Shown here: positions 25,801 through 37,900 of the stretch, piece by piece
Position numbering within the stretch: position 1 is the stretch's first letter
Layout: the number at the start of each line of letters is the position of its first letter
Assembly (NCBI RefSeq): GCF_008831285.2
Contig: NC_045142.1
Span: 25,309,876-25,373,875, forward strand
DNA from: Nymphaea colorata
Taxonomy: Eukaryota; Streptophyta; Magnoliopsida; Nymphaeales; Nymphaeaceae
DNA: 64,000 nt
Direction: 5' to 3'
Position numbers and translations under genes: made by a program
Notes under the pieces: model-generated
The model's database searches: none
What the model saw: only the letters and a program-made list of their open reading frames with translations
Told to the model about the DNA's origin: nothing

Positions 25801-26217
25801 TGTCTCTTCATTGTATCTCTGAACAGTGCGAGAGGCCGAATTTTTTGCATGTACAAAGTCCTGAGAATGCATCAACTGGTTTTTTGAAGACTTATCCTTA
25901 GATTTCTTTAACGAACCCATGAGTTCCTGGCCTGCCTTCGTGTTAACAAGTAGCATGTCCATTTCATCCTTCTTACTTTCCAAATAAACATCAGTGTCAT
26001 CCATGGACTTTCTCTTCGCCTTCTTCAAACTGGCACGCAATGCAGAATTTGCTGCTCTTTTCTTTGCCTGAATGTAATGCTTCTCGCACACTGTTTTGTC
26101 TGGCATAGACAGTGCACTGCATCTCCATTGTTTGCCATCTGACCTTTTGCACCTCAAATCCTCCGGAATGCCAACATTATCGTCAACATTGTTAGATGAT
26201 GGTCTATGGTGATCCAT
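19812..26217 (-). CDS. JMJ24: WRC/RING/JmjC-domain protein, JMJ24-like, probably not a demethylase
   Basis: Thirteen GT-AG exons give 971 aa: 25684-26217, 25459-25601, 25260-25359, 24981-25113, 24862-24916, 23992-24745, 22638-22967, 21664-22080, 21487-21559, 21173-21258, 20178-20297, 20017-20087 and 19812-19911. Visible domains are a WRC zinc motif (C23-x9-C33-x10-C44-x2-H47), a basic linker, a RING-like Cys domain (about 196-258, CHQC...[10 protein letters not shown]...CPVCRGNC), a second Cys-rich patch ([15 protein letters not shown]) and a C-terminal JmjC domain (about 590-890). The C-terminus ([20 protein letters not shown]) resembles Arabidopsis JMJ24. In JmjC the HxD iron motif reads HVN (677-679) and the distal His is Cys869 (GCPCQVRN). 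JMJ24 is reported as a non-canonical JmjC protein with RING E3-ligase activity toward CMT3, so this copy may act that way. Translation is set at the first ATG; an in-frame TTG lies 15 bases upstream. Confidence 0.92.
20605..21095 (-). pseudogene. Nuclear insertion of chloroplast psbD-psbC DNA (NUPT)
   Basis: On the - strand, inside the 20298-21172 intron of the JMJ24-like gene, lies the end of psbD ([11 protein letters not shown]..., FPEEVLPRG) overlapping the start of psbC ([28 protein letters not shown], then [35 protein letters not shown]) and on to the segment encoding DTFPYFVSG. The overlap of psbD and psbC in different frames is the chloroplast operon arrangement. The copy is dead: a TAA follows NGT in psbC, a frameshift falls after WWAGN, psbD is frameshifted after SYTK, and the glycine stretch has become a poly-G tract (20696-20712). 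The breakpoints are approximate. Confidence 0.9.
22196..22218. other. G-rich tract in a JMJ24-like intron
   Basis: The + strand reads G-runs of 4-6 separated by single T residues, enough for an intramolecular quadruplex on the template strand. It is in the intron 22081-22637. The transcript carries the C-rich complement. Confidence 0.55.
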
Positions 26218-28273
26218 TATAGAAGATACCAAGTCACAATTACCGCTTCAATAATTCTCCTGTCTCCAAATAAATGTAGATAGATTTATCAGATGCACTA
26301 AAAGAAGTTTGTATCAGCAACCAGTTCAAAAGATTTTGAGCCATGTGACGTGGCCAACACCCGTTTGACAAAATCAATTGAATCCCAACCAATAGACTTT
26401 CAGAAACCTGTGCAAAGCATAACTGAATACATGGCATGCCATAAATGTCAAACACCAAAGGATGGAGCATCAAATTTACATTATCAAGTAAAATCCCAGT
26501 GTTTACTTAAAAAAGGAAAAACGCGAAATTGAATGTAAGTAAACATGTGATGTTGCCAACATCTCAAGTTACTCTAATACAGTAACCACCCAAATCAAGT
26601 AAAACCCCAATGTATATGCTTGAAACAACGCATTGAAAACAATCTCGATGTTCCATAAATAACACTAACATCGTGAATACCTAATTCTCGAGCTCAAAAG
26701 AAACGGGAAAAATCCAACTTAAATTCAATTGAATGAAGCCCACGGACTCACATTACATTAAGACATCGAAAATCCAATCTGACACAATGAACTAAATCCC
26801 CAATTCATGTCTTCAGAAACCTCAGCAGCAATAACTAAACCTAAGAACAATATCCACTCAATACAGAGAGCAAAATCCAAAAAACCCCATCAATTAACAA
26901 TCCCCGTAATTAGGACGTCCCTTTTTTTCCTTCGAAAACAAAAAATTCTCCTCCCAATTTCTCATAGATGCCACCAAGTCAACCCCCCCGAAACCAGTCC
27001 CTCTCTTCCCTCGATCACAAACCAAGCAAAGGAGAGGCGTGAGGGACCAAATTCTCGAAAAAACAATTAAGAGAATTTGGGTCTCTTCCCCCATGAATCA
27101 AATGACCAGTACCTTGGCTTCCATGAAAATTTTCAGGATACCCAACAGAGTAACAGAAAAAAAAGGCAAACAAACAAACAGAATAGTCGATATATAAGCA
27201 TATCAAAAACGAAGAGTACAAACCCTTTTCAGGGAAGGGTGGCGTTCTGAGGATCTCGAAGGGTGGACAAAATCCAAGAGGCACGGAAGGGAGAAAGGAA
27301 GAAGGGTCCCCTTTTTCCCCGGGTCTCTTCCTTCGTTATAAATACGGAAAGAAAAGGAGTGTGAAGAAGAAGAAGAAGAAGAAGAAGAGGGAGCGCCGCG
27401 GAAGAGAGGGACAGGCGCTTCGGCTGCAAGTACAGAAGCGGGCAGGGGCATTTTTTTTCCTCTTTTTTTTTTTTGATGGACAAAGAATTTGAGAGAGCCA
27501 GGGCGTCCCTCTCCGTCTCTCTGTGGACTGGAACGGTTCCCCTCTGGACTCTCCTTTTTTCATTTTTCCCTTCTTTTCCAGTCTCAGACGCAGAGGACCG
27601 AGTCCTTTTACAGAGGGACTCAGTTTAATGGACTCAATCTATGGACCAGAAGATCTGATCTAAAACTCAATGGACCTATATTTGAAGAAGGTGAATCCTG
27701 AATGAATCATAGTTACCAGGAAACTGAAATTATTGGTTTTAATTTGAGTTGGATTTGACGGATTTGAGTCTGGCCTTGTTTTTAAGGTAGCGGGCGTGAA
27801 GGGTCTGAATCAGAGTTACCATGAAACCTGCTTTCTTTCTTTTTGTTCTCTCTCCATTCTTTTCTCCCGTTGCATTTTTACATTTCTTCTGTGATCTAAA
27901 GATAATTTATCTCAAAACATTTGGTTCTTGCTTTTACCTTTCCCCGCTGATATTGGCGTCATTTTGTCATCCGACAGGGATTTAGTTTAGCTAAAGATTT
28001 GACAAATGTTGTCATTTTTTTCTTTTTTATGTATACAATAGGAGAAATGTCTCAAATTTTGTTCTTAGCGCTATGTAAAAAAGTTCGGTGGCTTGTGTTA
28101 TTCAAATCCGTTCTTTTTTGTCTCATGTTCCTGTTTTTTCTGGAACTGGTTCAGTTCAAGGTCCCTGTTCTTCTCTCGTTTTCTTTTTTTCTCTTTTCAT
28201 ACTTTGTTTTCCCATGCTCTCTTCTTTTAGTGTTTTTTTTTTGTCAACAAATAATGGGTAGCGCACCCTGTTT

Positions 28274-28610
28274 GATTGGGTGGCATGTTATAATCAAATT
28301 CTCAATTCAAATTTTAAAAAGTGTTATTGATAGTATTGAAAAGTGTTGATATTAGAATTAAGGATGACGTGGTAGATGTTAAGCAGATCGAATCTTGTCT
28401 CCGGACCCCTCCACCCTTTTTATTTCTTTTCCTTCTCTTCTCTCTCTCTCCTCCTCTCTCTCTTGTCCTTAATATTAGAATTGAGGACCACTTGAGGCGC
28501 CAGGCAACAGGTTGGATTGGGTGGTGTGTTATAGCCACATTCTCAGTTCAAATATTGAAAAGTGTTATCTTGATGATATTGAAGAATGTTGAGATTAGGG
28601 TTAAAGGTAC
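28274..28610. repeat. Duplicated ~95-bp segment, spaced 241 bp
   Basis: 28274-28366 and 28515-28610 share GATTGGGTGG.(A/G)TGTTATA, TTCTCA.TTCAAAT, AAAAGTGTTAT and the adjoining bases. The segment between them contains a CT-rich run. Each copy probably derives from the same dispersed repeat. Confidence 0.75.
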
Positions 28611-28627
28611 CATTATGAAAGTTAAGT

Positions 28628-29095
28628 AGGGGTAAACACGAGCTGAGTCGAGTCCGAGTTCAGTCAGCTCGAACTGAGCTCGACTAATGAAACCTCGAGC
28701 TCGAGCCGGACCCGAGAATAGCTCGACAAAAGCAACTTGAGTTCGACTTGGTAGTTACCTGTTGACTTCTACCTCGACAAACTCGTTTGAATATAATTGA
28801 TATTTGTCGTTACGTGTTGAGCTCAAGTTCGACTCAATTAAGGCTCGACGAACTCGTTTGAATATAATTTTTATTCATGGTTGCATGTTGATCTCGAGCT
28901 CGACTCTATTAAGGCTTGACAAACTTGTAAACTCGTTGCAATATATCGACTTGATTAAAACTCGAGCTCGACTCGGCAGTTAGATGTTGAGTTCAAACTC
29001 AACTCAATTATTTGAACGAGTCAACTCGAGCTCGATTCATTAAGCAAATGACTCGGCTCGAAGTCGGTGTGAGTACGAGCGTTGTTCACCCCTGA
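28628..29095. mobile_element. hAT-like non-autonomous foldback element
   Basis: Begins AGGGGTAAACACGAGC and ends GAGCGTTGTTCACCCCTGA, imperfect terminal inverted repeats of the (C)AGGGGTGAAC type. It is flanked by AGTTAAGT and GGTTAAGT, an 8-bp target duplication with one mismatch, the length expected for hAT. The interior is a series of GAGCTCGA/TCGAGCTC words with no coding capacity. Related sequence lies near 30380-30790 and 51960-52210. Confidence 0.65.
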
Positions 29096-29440
29096 GGTTA
29101 AGTGAATCCCCCATCTCCTCTGTCTCTCTCGTCCAACAAACAAACGTCCGAACATTTGCCTCAAGCACTTACTTTAGCTCTGCTCTTTCCTTCTCTTATT
29201 TGACTTGCATTTTTATCGATTGTCATTTACGACTTGGTTTTCATTTCATTTTTTAATTTGTATCTTTTTTTATTTATTGAACCGGTGCTTATTTGCAACC
29301 GATTTAATGTGTCTGGTACCTGTCTTTGCAGGCCTCGAGTAAAAGAAAGTACCTCCCAATAAGTGCGAAATTTCTAAAACATACCAATTCATAGAAAATT
29401 TTGTTTACTTCAGTCCCCTTTTTCCAATACATGAACCTAT

Positions 29441-29560
29441 ACATCCTTTATATGTATAAAAATAAATTTATAAGTTATTCTCAAACCCCTGAAAAAACTA
29501 ACATCCTTTATATGTATAAAAATAAATTTATAAGTTATTCTAAAACCCTGAAAAAACTAA
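29441..29560. repeat. 60-bp tandem duplication
   Basis: 29441-29500 and 29501-29560 are almost identical copies starting ACATCCTTTATATGTATAAA, differing by one substitution and a one-base indel. This looks like a recent duplication. Confidence 0.93.
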
Positions 29561-29742
29561 GATCTTGACCCTCATGTGCAAGTCTTGTAAAAATCATCTT
29601 AGCCGTTGGAAGTTCAGAAAAATCAAAGAAAAAAAAGGATAATATATTTTAATCATCTAACATTAACTAACAACTTTTTGCTTTGATTTTCTCTCATACC
29701 TACATATTAGAAAGATCAATGGTCTTGCATTTAAAAGGTCAT

Positions 29743-29893
29743 ATATATATATATATATATACTTACATATTAAAAAGATGATTGGTCTTGCACTTAAAAG
29801 GTTATATATATATATATACACATACATATACATGTGTGCATACGTACACACATGTATATATATATATATATATATATGTGCACACGTACACAC

Positions 29894-29930
<37 letters not shown>
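29743..29930. repeat. Compound (TA)n/(CATG)n microsatellite cluster
   Basis: TA runs at about 29743-29760, 29804-29817, 29857-29877 and 29897-29928 are separated by CACATACATATACATGTGTG-like sequence. The region is strongly self-complementary. ORFs on both strands here are poly-(Tyr-Ile) artefacts. Confidence 0.9.
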
Positions 29931-29938
<8 letters not shown>

Positions 29939-30861
29939 AAAAGTTTCTAAAGCCCAATATGCCCAATATGTTAAACTTAACGAGAAGCATCTAAGTTGCA
30001 AATATAGATGTCAAGTTATTTTTTAATAGTCTAAAATACCCTTTAAATGTGACACAAATTTCGTTTAAGGAAACATGTGTATTTTTTCTCTCTCATTGTT
30101 CTCTTTTGATGGTATTTTTTATTATTTAAAAATAACTCCACTTCCACATCTGCAATGATTCTCATTAAAGTTTAATATATGAAAATATTGTTGCTACATC
30201 TAGCAATGTGCTATGAGAGGTTCCACGAGATATATACATATATGTGAGTGTGACTTCGATATTAGTTTGATTTTCACATGTAAGACCATGACATAATTCT
30301 ACTACACATAATTGAGGACTGAAAAGATAACAATTCATTATTACTCTAAAGCCAGCATGACTCAAATATGTTGGTCAAAACTCGTGTCGAGCTCGAATTC
30401 AAAAGTATGCTCAAAATGTTAAACGAGTCAAGTTTGAACTTTGACTCGTTAAACTCCACTTGGCTCTACTACACAATGAACGCTCAAATATAATGAAAGT
30501 ACGGTTAAACTAGTAGCAGTTAAACAAGTTAAACAAATTAACAAGTTAAAATAAAAAAACGAGCCGTGGTTAATAAAAGCAAGTTAAATAAGTCGAGCTC
30601 AAGCTCAACGCTGTATTGTAAAGTCAAGTTTGATGTTGTTCTATAAATAATATATGTATATATATTTAATCACAATAAAATATTATATATATAAATTAAT
30701 AAAAATAAATATTAAAAAATTTATTGGGTTCACCCGAACCGGCCGGTGACTTTTTTTTCAAGCCGGACTCAAGCTTATCAAGAAGTTTAAGACGTTGTAG
30801 CTCACTTTCTCCTAGCTAACTACAAATGACTTATAGTGTGTAAAGTAACAATATATTTAGC

Positions 30862-31050
30862 ATGAGGGGAGCTACAAAATTTTCGTTCAATGAGTCAAAT
30901 TATAGTTTCAAAATTTTAACAAGAATCAAAATATTTTAATTTTTATGTATAAATTAAACTCTTTTATTTATAAGTAAATCTTTTTATATTTATTTTTAAT
31001 TGAAAGGGAGCGCATAGGTCCTGCAGGCCCCCCACCTCTGCCTCTGATCT
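30862..31050. repeat. Dispersed repeat copy 1 (TATAGTTTCAAAATTTTAA family)
   Basis: Carries the shared core AAATTATAGTTTCAAAATTTTAA, an AT-rich body and a GC-rich end (GCAGGCCCCCCACCTCTGCC). Further copies are at 52783-52925, 53562-53757 and, inverted, 55017-55193. Confidence 0.6.
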
Positions 31051-31847
31051 TAAGTAAAGTTCTCAAACTTAACTATAGGTAGGCTTTTACTCACAATGCT
31101 TGGATCTCACTCTAGAATGCTTGTGCACATGTGCGCACGTTGCAATGTTTTGAAAGCAAGGTGGAATGAAGATTTCATTCTTTTTAAAGGGGTTGAACAG
31201 TCATGCGATTCACTAATAAATTTTTTGATTTTTTTTTTTTTTCACATGGACAAATCCATATTTTTCAAAAAATTTAGAGGGGCCAAACCAACCTTTTTTG
31301 AAAAAATTTAACATGTAAAGTTTAATTAAGGTAAATTTTGATTAAGGAAATTTGAAACATGGAAATGAAAGAAACATTGGTTTGCGGGTAATCGCTTGCT
31401 TAAGATATTAGTACTAAAAATAATTTCTTGTTGATGAGAAGTTTAATCAATGAAGTGCCTTTTTTTGTTCCTTTTGAAAAAAAAGAAATTAAAAGGATGT
31501 TCATGATTGTGGGGTTTTCCAAAAACATGGAAACCAAGGGGAAGCTCGAGGCTTGCTTTCGATTTACCGCTACCGGTTTTAAGATATGTGCGGCAGTTTA
31601 AACAGGAGGCCAAGGATCCCGATAACCGCCGGGAGGGTTCTTTGTTCCGACCGCTAGCGGTAAGGTTGTTTGACCCATCTCGCCGATTTCTTGCTTCTGC
31701 AACTCTCTCTCTCTCTCTTCCTCTCTGGGAGATATGGATCCCTCTTCCTCCCTTTTCCCGTTCTTCCCGTTGCATTGCCTCTGCGTCTTCGTTATCTCAT
31801 TCATGGCTTCCGTATCTCTTGCATTTCCTTCTTTTCTCTTATCGTCG

Positions 31848-31856
31848 AAACCCTAA
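31848..31856 (+). promoter_or_regulatory. Telo-box in the LD 5' leader
   Basis: AAACCCTAA, a plant promoter/leader motif common in housekeeping genes, 50 bp upstream of the LD start codon and after a CT-rich leader. Confidence 0.5.
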
Positions 31857-31906
31857 TAATCGACATCTTTCCCATTATCATCGCGTGCTGTGTCCCAGTC
31901 GCAGTC

Positions 31907-34900
31907 ATGGAGAAGGACATGGCCGCGGAGCTCGCGGAATTAGACATGGGGACGACGCCGGAGTCGTTCCAGAGGTTGCTGGAATCGCAAAGGGAGCTCT
32001 TCCATGGCCAGATTGAGCAGCTTCAGAAGATCGTCGTCATGCAGTGCAAGCTCACCGGAGTCAATCCGTTGTCTCAGGAGATGGTAGGGTTTATGGGTTC
32101 GTTAATGCCTTGTAATCTTTGTTTTTCGTTATGGGCCTTTTTCTGAAGGTATTTGGTAAAGTTTCTCGATTGCATTTGCATGGTTCTTGCTTACTTATTG
32201 GACGGGAATTAGGGTTTCTTTTATAAGTATAAATTTTACTTGAATACATCTTCTGGGATGTGTTCGACTCCGCCCTAATCGTGTTATGTTGGAGCTTCGT
32301 CCGAAGTAGCGCGGCATGCATTGTGAGAGATGGGGAGTTCGTAGCTGTGGGAGTTGGATGTTCGTTTTGGGATTTATTGCGCTTCGGTTGTTTGTTGCAG
32401 CTTGCGTAAAAAAGTTTCAACCTCACCTGAGAAAGGCTTGAGAATGTGAGATTTTGCATTTATATGGATGATAGTGAAAGCCCCATTTGCTTTGATGTTC
32501 TTGATGTATCAAGTTGTCGCATTTTGAGCTTATTGTTAGTTGTAATGGGCGAATAATGCCTTAGGAAGGCGTTAGTCTTTCTGTGACAATCTCCTTGATT
32601 GGTTGTTGCATTAATTCCTTAATCGAACCTTTTCTTTTTCCTTTTCTTTCGGATTTTGATTTGTGATTGTGGATTTTCTGTTCTACTTAATCAAAATGCA
32701 TGTCCTTGTGTAATATTCTATTCGAGGGCTCCAGTGTACATCATTGTTATACACACGACATGGTATTGGAACTGACATTTTTGTATGACCTCTTTTTGCA
32801 GGCAGCTGGTGCACTGTCTATTAAAATAGGTGAGCACAATTCAATTCCAAATTTTTAGTCTGGCATATGCATCCAAACCTGTGCATGTATTTTGCTGTGA
32901 TCCCTTACAGGAGCTACGCTGGGTTGCATATTTCCATTTCATGCTTGGATTTGTTGGAAGATTTCTGAACCGTAACTGAAATGATTTCCTCTCCCAAATT
33001 TTCAGGGAGAGGGCAAAAGGGATGTTAGTGAGTTTTTAACATAAAGCTTCAATGATTGAAAATGTCAGCTTGGGCCGAGCAACCCTCTCCCTTCTGCTAC
33101 TGTTCCTAAACTTCTCCTGACCTCCCCACCTGAGACAGGATCTGTTGATACTGAAAATCATCCCATATGCAGAACTTAGGAAGTGAAGTATAATTCTTTT
33201 GCCATGAGTAAAAGGAAACAATCTTCTCACAAACGGGAGATCCCTTTTTACATAATTTCTTTGTGTACAAACACCATTTCTGCTGCTTTGTACTTGGACA
33301 TTTATGTTTATATTGGACAACTTAAGGAAATCCTCTCAGAGGCGATCCACAGGTTTCGTGGATTGGTTCTATTTGAATTGGGTAGATGAATTGCTTGTCA
33401 CATGTAACAATGATGACTTAAGGGCCTCATTGTGGAGTGATGTTACAGTGTTTGGTTTGCAGAGTGACATAGAAGGGTTTGAGTGCTGGGCAGTCATTTA
33501 TGGTAGACGACAGAAGGGTAGGACCATGCACGGTCCATCCTTCCCCAGCATCCTGGAATATAGACCACTATGTGTATGGCCCTTATGTGCCATTATGTCT
33601 TTTTTTCTTTGCGTGAACTTTATCCATTATTCTTTGAGGTTCAAAAATAGGAACTTTAGTTGTTTTTCTGGTTATAAGGTCGCTAAATATTGGTTCATAT
33701 GTTTTACTTTTCTTGGCAGGAAAAAGACCAAGAGACTTGGTAAATCCTAAAGCAATAAAGTATATGCAGTCGGTCTTCTCTATAAAAGATAACATTACAA
33801 AGAAGGAGATGCGTGAAATTGTCGCTCTTTATGGTATAACTGTTACTCAAGTATGTGTTCTCCCTCTTATTCCTACTTGACTTGATTTCCTCTTTACAGT
33901 ATAGTGTTTCTTTCTGCTATTGTACAGACTTGGAATATGCTGGCCTGGAGATTACAAATTCAAGTTCAAGTATAAAATATACCATTTCTATATTGATCAT
34001 ATTATTGCAATGATATTTATTTGAGTGCAGTTTTTCATGTGCTTGAAAATGATAAAACAGTTATTTTGCATGATCAAGCTGTTGGACCATCTATAATTCT
34101 GATTTTCTTTGGATGTTTTTCTTGATTACATGTTTATTGTTTTCATCTTCCTCTTGGTTGCTAAGTTCTCACTGTCTGGAATACTTTGAATTTGCAAGAT
34201 TTTCTAGCACTAATGTTTCACACAAGAAAAGGTGGAAGCTATTCTGTGTGATTTCAGCAGTTACTGTTCCACGCTCATTTATAAAATATCGGCCTTCTCA
34301 TAGGGATACCAAGTGCTTGCTTTTGGGTTGGACATTTGAATGACCTGAAACTGGTTAATTACTCTAGTTAGATAAATGGAATCATGCGAAGAAATCAGGC
34401 TGATTCAGTTCTGATTTATGCCGTTTTAAATGTGAATGTGGATTGACTTTGCATATAGGTTGGATTCTTATATGTTTTAGAATTTCAGTGCACATATAGA
34501 TTCTGAATCCACGGGCACGGGCATTCAGCAACTCTTCTGTTGTTTAGTGCCCCAGGAAAACCATCCCACTTTTCATGTGCCTCATGTGGTGATATTTGTT
34601 TTACATAACGTTTTTTGGTGGATTCCACCCAACCAACTGATAAAGATGAGTTTCATGCTGGACTTTGTTACTTTTTTTCAATTATGTTTGGATTAGTTCT
34701 ATCAGTATGTTGTTGAAGTCTGAACCTTACTTTGAAGCCCCATTAAGCCATGCATAGTCACTTGCATGTGGTAATTCTCACATCCTACATTTTTGCCATT
34801 ACCTTCCAGCCCTTTATCTTCTGAATCTTGTATGAGAATTATGTTTTCATATTGACAGAAAATGTAGCAAGTTCTGAACTTCCTGACTTTGCAGGTGAAA

Positions 34901-37900
34901 CAGTTTTTTGCTGGTCAGCGGTCTAAAGTTAGAAAGCTTGTGAAGGCATCACATGAAGAGGCAGTTAAACTTAATACATCTAGGTCAACTCATGATGCAC
35001 AGTCAATTGTTGCAGAACATGACCTTTCTGGCAGTGCTCAAGTTCCTGAGACATCTTCAGAGCTAAAAACTGTTGAAACCAGCTCTTCTTGTTTGTTACA
35101 AGAGGAAACAGTGCCTGGATCTGAACCTTCCGATAAAAATTTCCTTGAGAATGTCTTTTCTTTAATGAGAAAAGAAGATACATTTTCTGGTCAGGTGAAG
35201 CTGATGGAGTGGATTCTTCAAATACAGAATTCAGCAGTACTGCAGTGGTATTGGCGCCATTTATTCTTGAATTAGGCTTTCCATGGTGTACTATTCTGTC
35301 ATGTCGATGATTCTGTGCCAATTGGCAGGTTTTTGACGAAAGGAGGTATGGTGATATTAGAGGAATGGTTGAGTCTGGCAGCAACTGAAGAGCAAACAAC
35401 CGTCCTTGTTGTCATATTGAAGGTTACCTGCATTTACTACATTTATTTGTTAGATTTATTACGGCTATCAAATCTCTTTATTATAAGTTGTAATGGTTAT
35501 ACAGGTCCTCTGTCATCTACCTCTGCACAAAGTTCTTCCAGTACAAATGTCGACCATATTGCAGATTGTTAACAGGCTTAGGTTTTATCGAACATCAGGT
35601 ATTGTTTGATGATACTTAATATTGAATAACTGTCAGTAATATTCACATTGGCATTGATTACGATGCTGTGCAGTGAAAGTTTCTATATTTTGTGCTTCTA
35701 ACAGTCGCCACACATTCAAAAATTCCTTTTCCTTAGCCTCAAGCTGCTGGTACCACAACCACGGTTTTGATGTCCACTGGATAATATTCCTCTTATAGTT
35801 TTCTGGGAATTAAAAAATAGAGCTAACTGTTGAATGGCAGTCTGCTGGTAGGCTACTCATTTGGAGTGAAATGCGTGGCTACTTTTTCTCAGATCGTTCT
35901 ATCTTTGCTAAGTCGAGGATACAAAAGTATTGTGTTTGACCCTCGGAACAAAAAACTTTGGAAGATTGTTTGGCTGAAGGGAAAACATTCTTTGTGATGC
36001 ATGGGTTTAACTTTAACTTCAACTACATTCTATTAGACTTTTTTTGTTTGGTTCCACTTCCAGCCTGGTTCTGCTCTGTATTATTGTTTGCCTGGTTGAC
36101 CAAATGTTGGTTTATATGGCTCGTGACTTATTCTCTTAACTGGTCAGGTCAGGTGACTTTTAGGTTGTTCAAGAACCCAACTGACCAAGCCCTTCTCTGG
36201 TCCAAGGCAATCTGGATGGTTGGTGCTGCACTAACTTGATTGCCTGATCCTCAGGAACTTTTGTCACAGATGTTTTTCCAATCCATCTATTTTCCATGAA
36301 CATATGATGTCCAGTATTACCCCCATTAGGCAGCTATTCCCTTCTTTTTTTCGCTGCTTTGTTTGTCATGTTGAGCGATGCTGCTGCCCAGCTTGCAGCT
36401 CGGTTACATTCTGTTGATATTCAAGAATTTGGCTTCTTTTTATTCTTTGACTTTTTCTATTATTTTTTTACTTTCAAATCACTGTCATGCAGCTTCTTCT
36501 TTCCTGCATAACCGAGTTTCCCTATTTGTATTACATTGCACGGAAGTTATGTCTGTCAAGATGCCATTTCATGCTAAGACTGCCAATTTGGTGTTCTTTG
36601 GTTGGGGGGTTGGGAGGGAGATTGTTGGGGTTGGGAGGGGGGGTGGGGGGTGGGGAGGGTCCAGTTGTTCATACCTAAAAATTATTATGATCCATGTATC
36701 TAAATTTATTTGCTAATAGTTTAAAACTGGTTTTAATATTCTTCCTGTCAAAAGTCTGTTACTCCTTGGTTTTGGATCACTTGTTTCCAGTTGATCTAAG
36801 TGGAGCAATTTACTGGGTCTAAACACTTATTATTGGTTGGTGCATGTATTTGAAGAAAAAATAGTGGGCCTAATTTGTATATCCTGAAGTTACTCAAGCC
36901 GTTCATCCAACAGAATTATAATTCTTAGCAAGGGGAACGGGGGCCCTTCAAGAGCCCCAATTTGTAATGCAGTAACGGGAGGGATTCCTGTCCAGTAATA
37001 ACAATTCCATTTATGATGATCTAGAATTTTGTTTCCTTCGAGAATCCCAATTCTCAATGTATTAAAGTGGTGATGCTTCATTGCCATACGTACTATTTAA
37101 TTGATCAACAAACCAACCACCTCACCGTCTCTCTCTTTTTCTCTCTCTCTCTCTCTCTTGACATAATCTGATAAAAAAGGGTAAAGGTCAGTGCCAATTG
37201 AAAAACAGAAGAGAAACTGGACTTGGATCAGCTTTAGAGTTTAGTTGACATTTCTCTAGTTGAATGCTACTGTAAAGTAATTGTTGTTTGCTGGTTCATT
37301 CTGGTGCTTGGCATGAACAGCACCAAGGAAATGATCTCTAAGCGATACTTTACCTGGAGCTTGTTACACTTCCAGTCGGCGAGATCAAACTGCTACTCTT
37401 GGACATGACAAGTTCTGTATTTAAACTGCTAAGTATTCGCATAAGTTTTGTCACCCAATCTCATCTGAAAGGAAATGATTTTCTCATGCCTGTTTCTTAA
37501 ATATGATGGTGCATTGCTGAATATAAAATTCCCTGAAAATAATTTTACCCACAATTTAGACCGGATGCATCACTGGATCTATAATTCCAAGAAGCGGATT
37601 ATGGATGAAAACACTTGCAATTGTCGTTTGTTAAAATAGAAAAAAAGCGAACAAGAGATGTCGCTTGCCTCCCTCCCTCTCTCTCTCTCTCTCTCCCCCC
37701 CCTTCCCCTCTGCATGGGATCACAGAAGGCTTGAAACTTAAAAGTAGCAGTAGAAGCAATACGTCATATTTTGTTGTTCCTTATGGATTTAATATTGACG
37801 ACATGGACGAGAGACAAAGGCCCCATTGGACATCGCTGATGTTATGATCTCAATTTGTCGCACCTTACCATCATCGTTAGAGTGTGCTGTAGGTATACTT

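Larger units (their letters stand above)
26218..31906. other. Intergenic region between divergent JMJ24-like and LD genes
   Basis: The right edge holds the LD 5' leader, with an AAACCCTAA telo-box at 31848-31856. The left part (26218 to about 27500) should hold the JMJ24-like leader and promoter, possibly with a leader intron that I cannot place. A (GAA)n tract lies at 27365-27388. The middle is repetitive: a duplicated segment (28274-28610), an hAT-like foldback (28628-29095), a 60-bp tandem pair (29441-29560), TA/TG microsatellites (29743-29930) and degraded GAGCTCGA-rich DNA (about 30380-30790). No ORF here looks coding. Confidence 0.65.

Noticed and set aside
26217-26232. Upstream TTG as start of the JMJ24-like protein
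   Set aside because: Plant nuclear genes rarely start at TTG; the ATG at 26217 precedes the conserved WRC domain by a reasonable distance.
27334-27347. TATAAATA as a TATA box for a + strand gene
   Set aside because: No + strand coding region follows before LD at 31907, which has its own leader.
27203-27563. Several overlapping minus-strand ORFs near the JMJ24-like leader
   Set aside because: Composition is driven by GAA/CTT tracts (poly-Ser, Phe, Lys); no domain, and probably leader or promoter.
29663-30001. ORFs of 60-110 codons on both strands
   Set aside because: Produced by TA/TG microsatellites; the translation is Tyr-Ile repeats.
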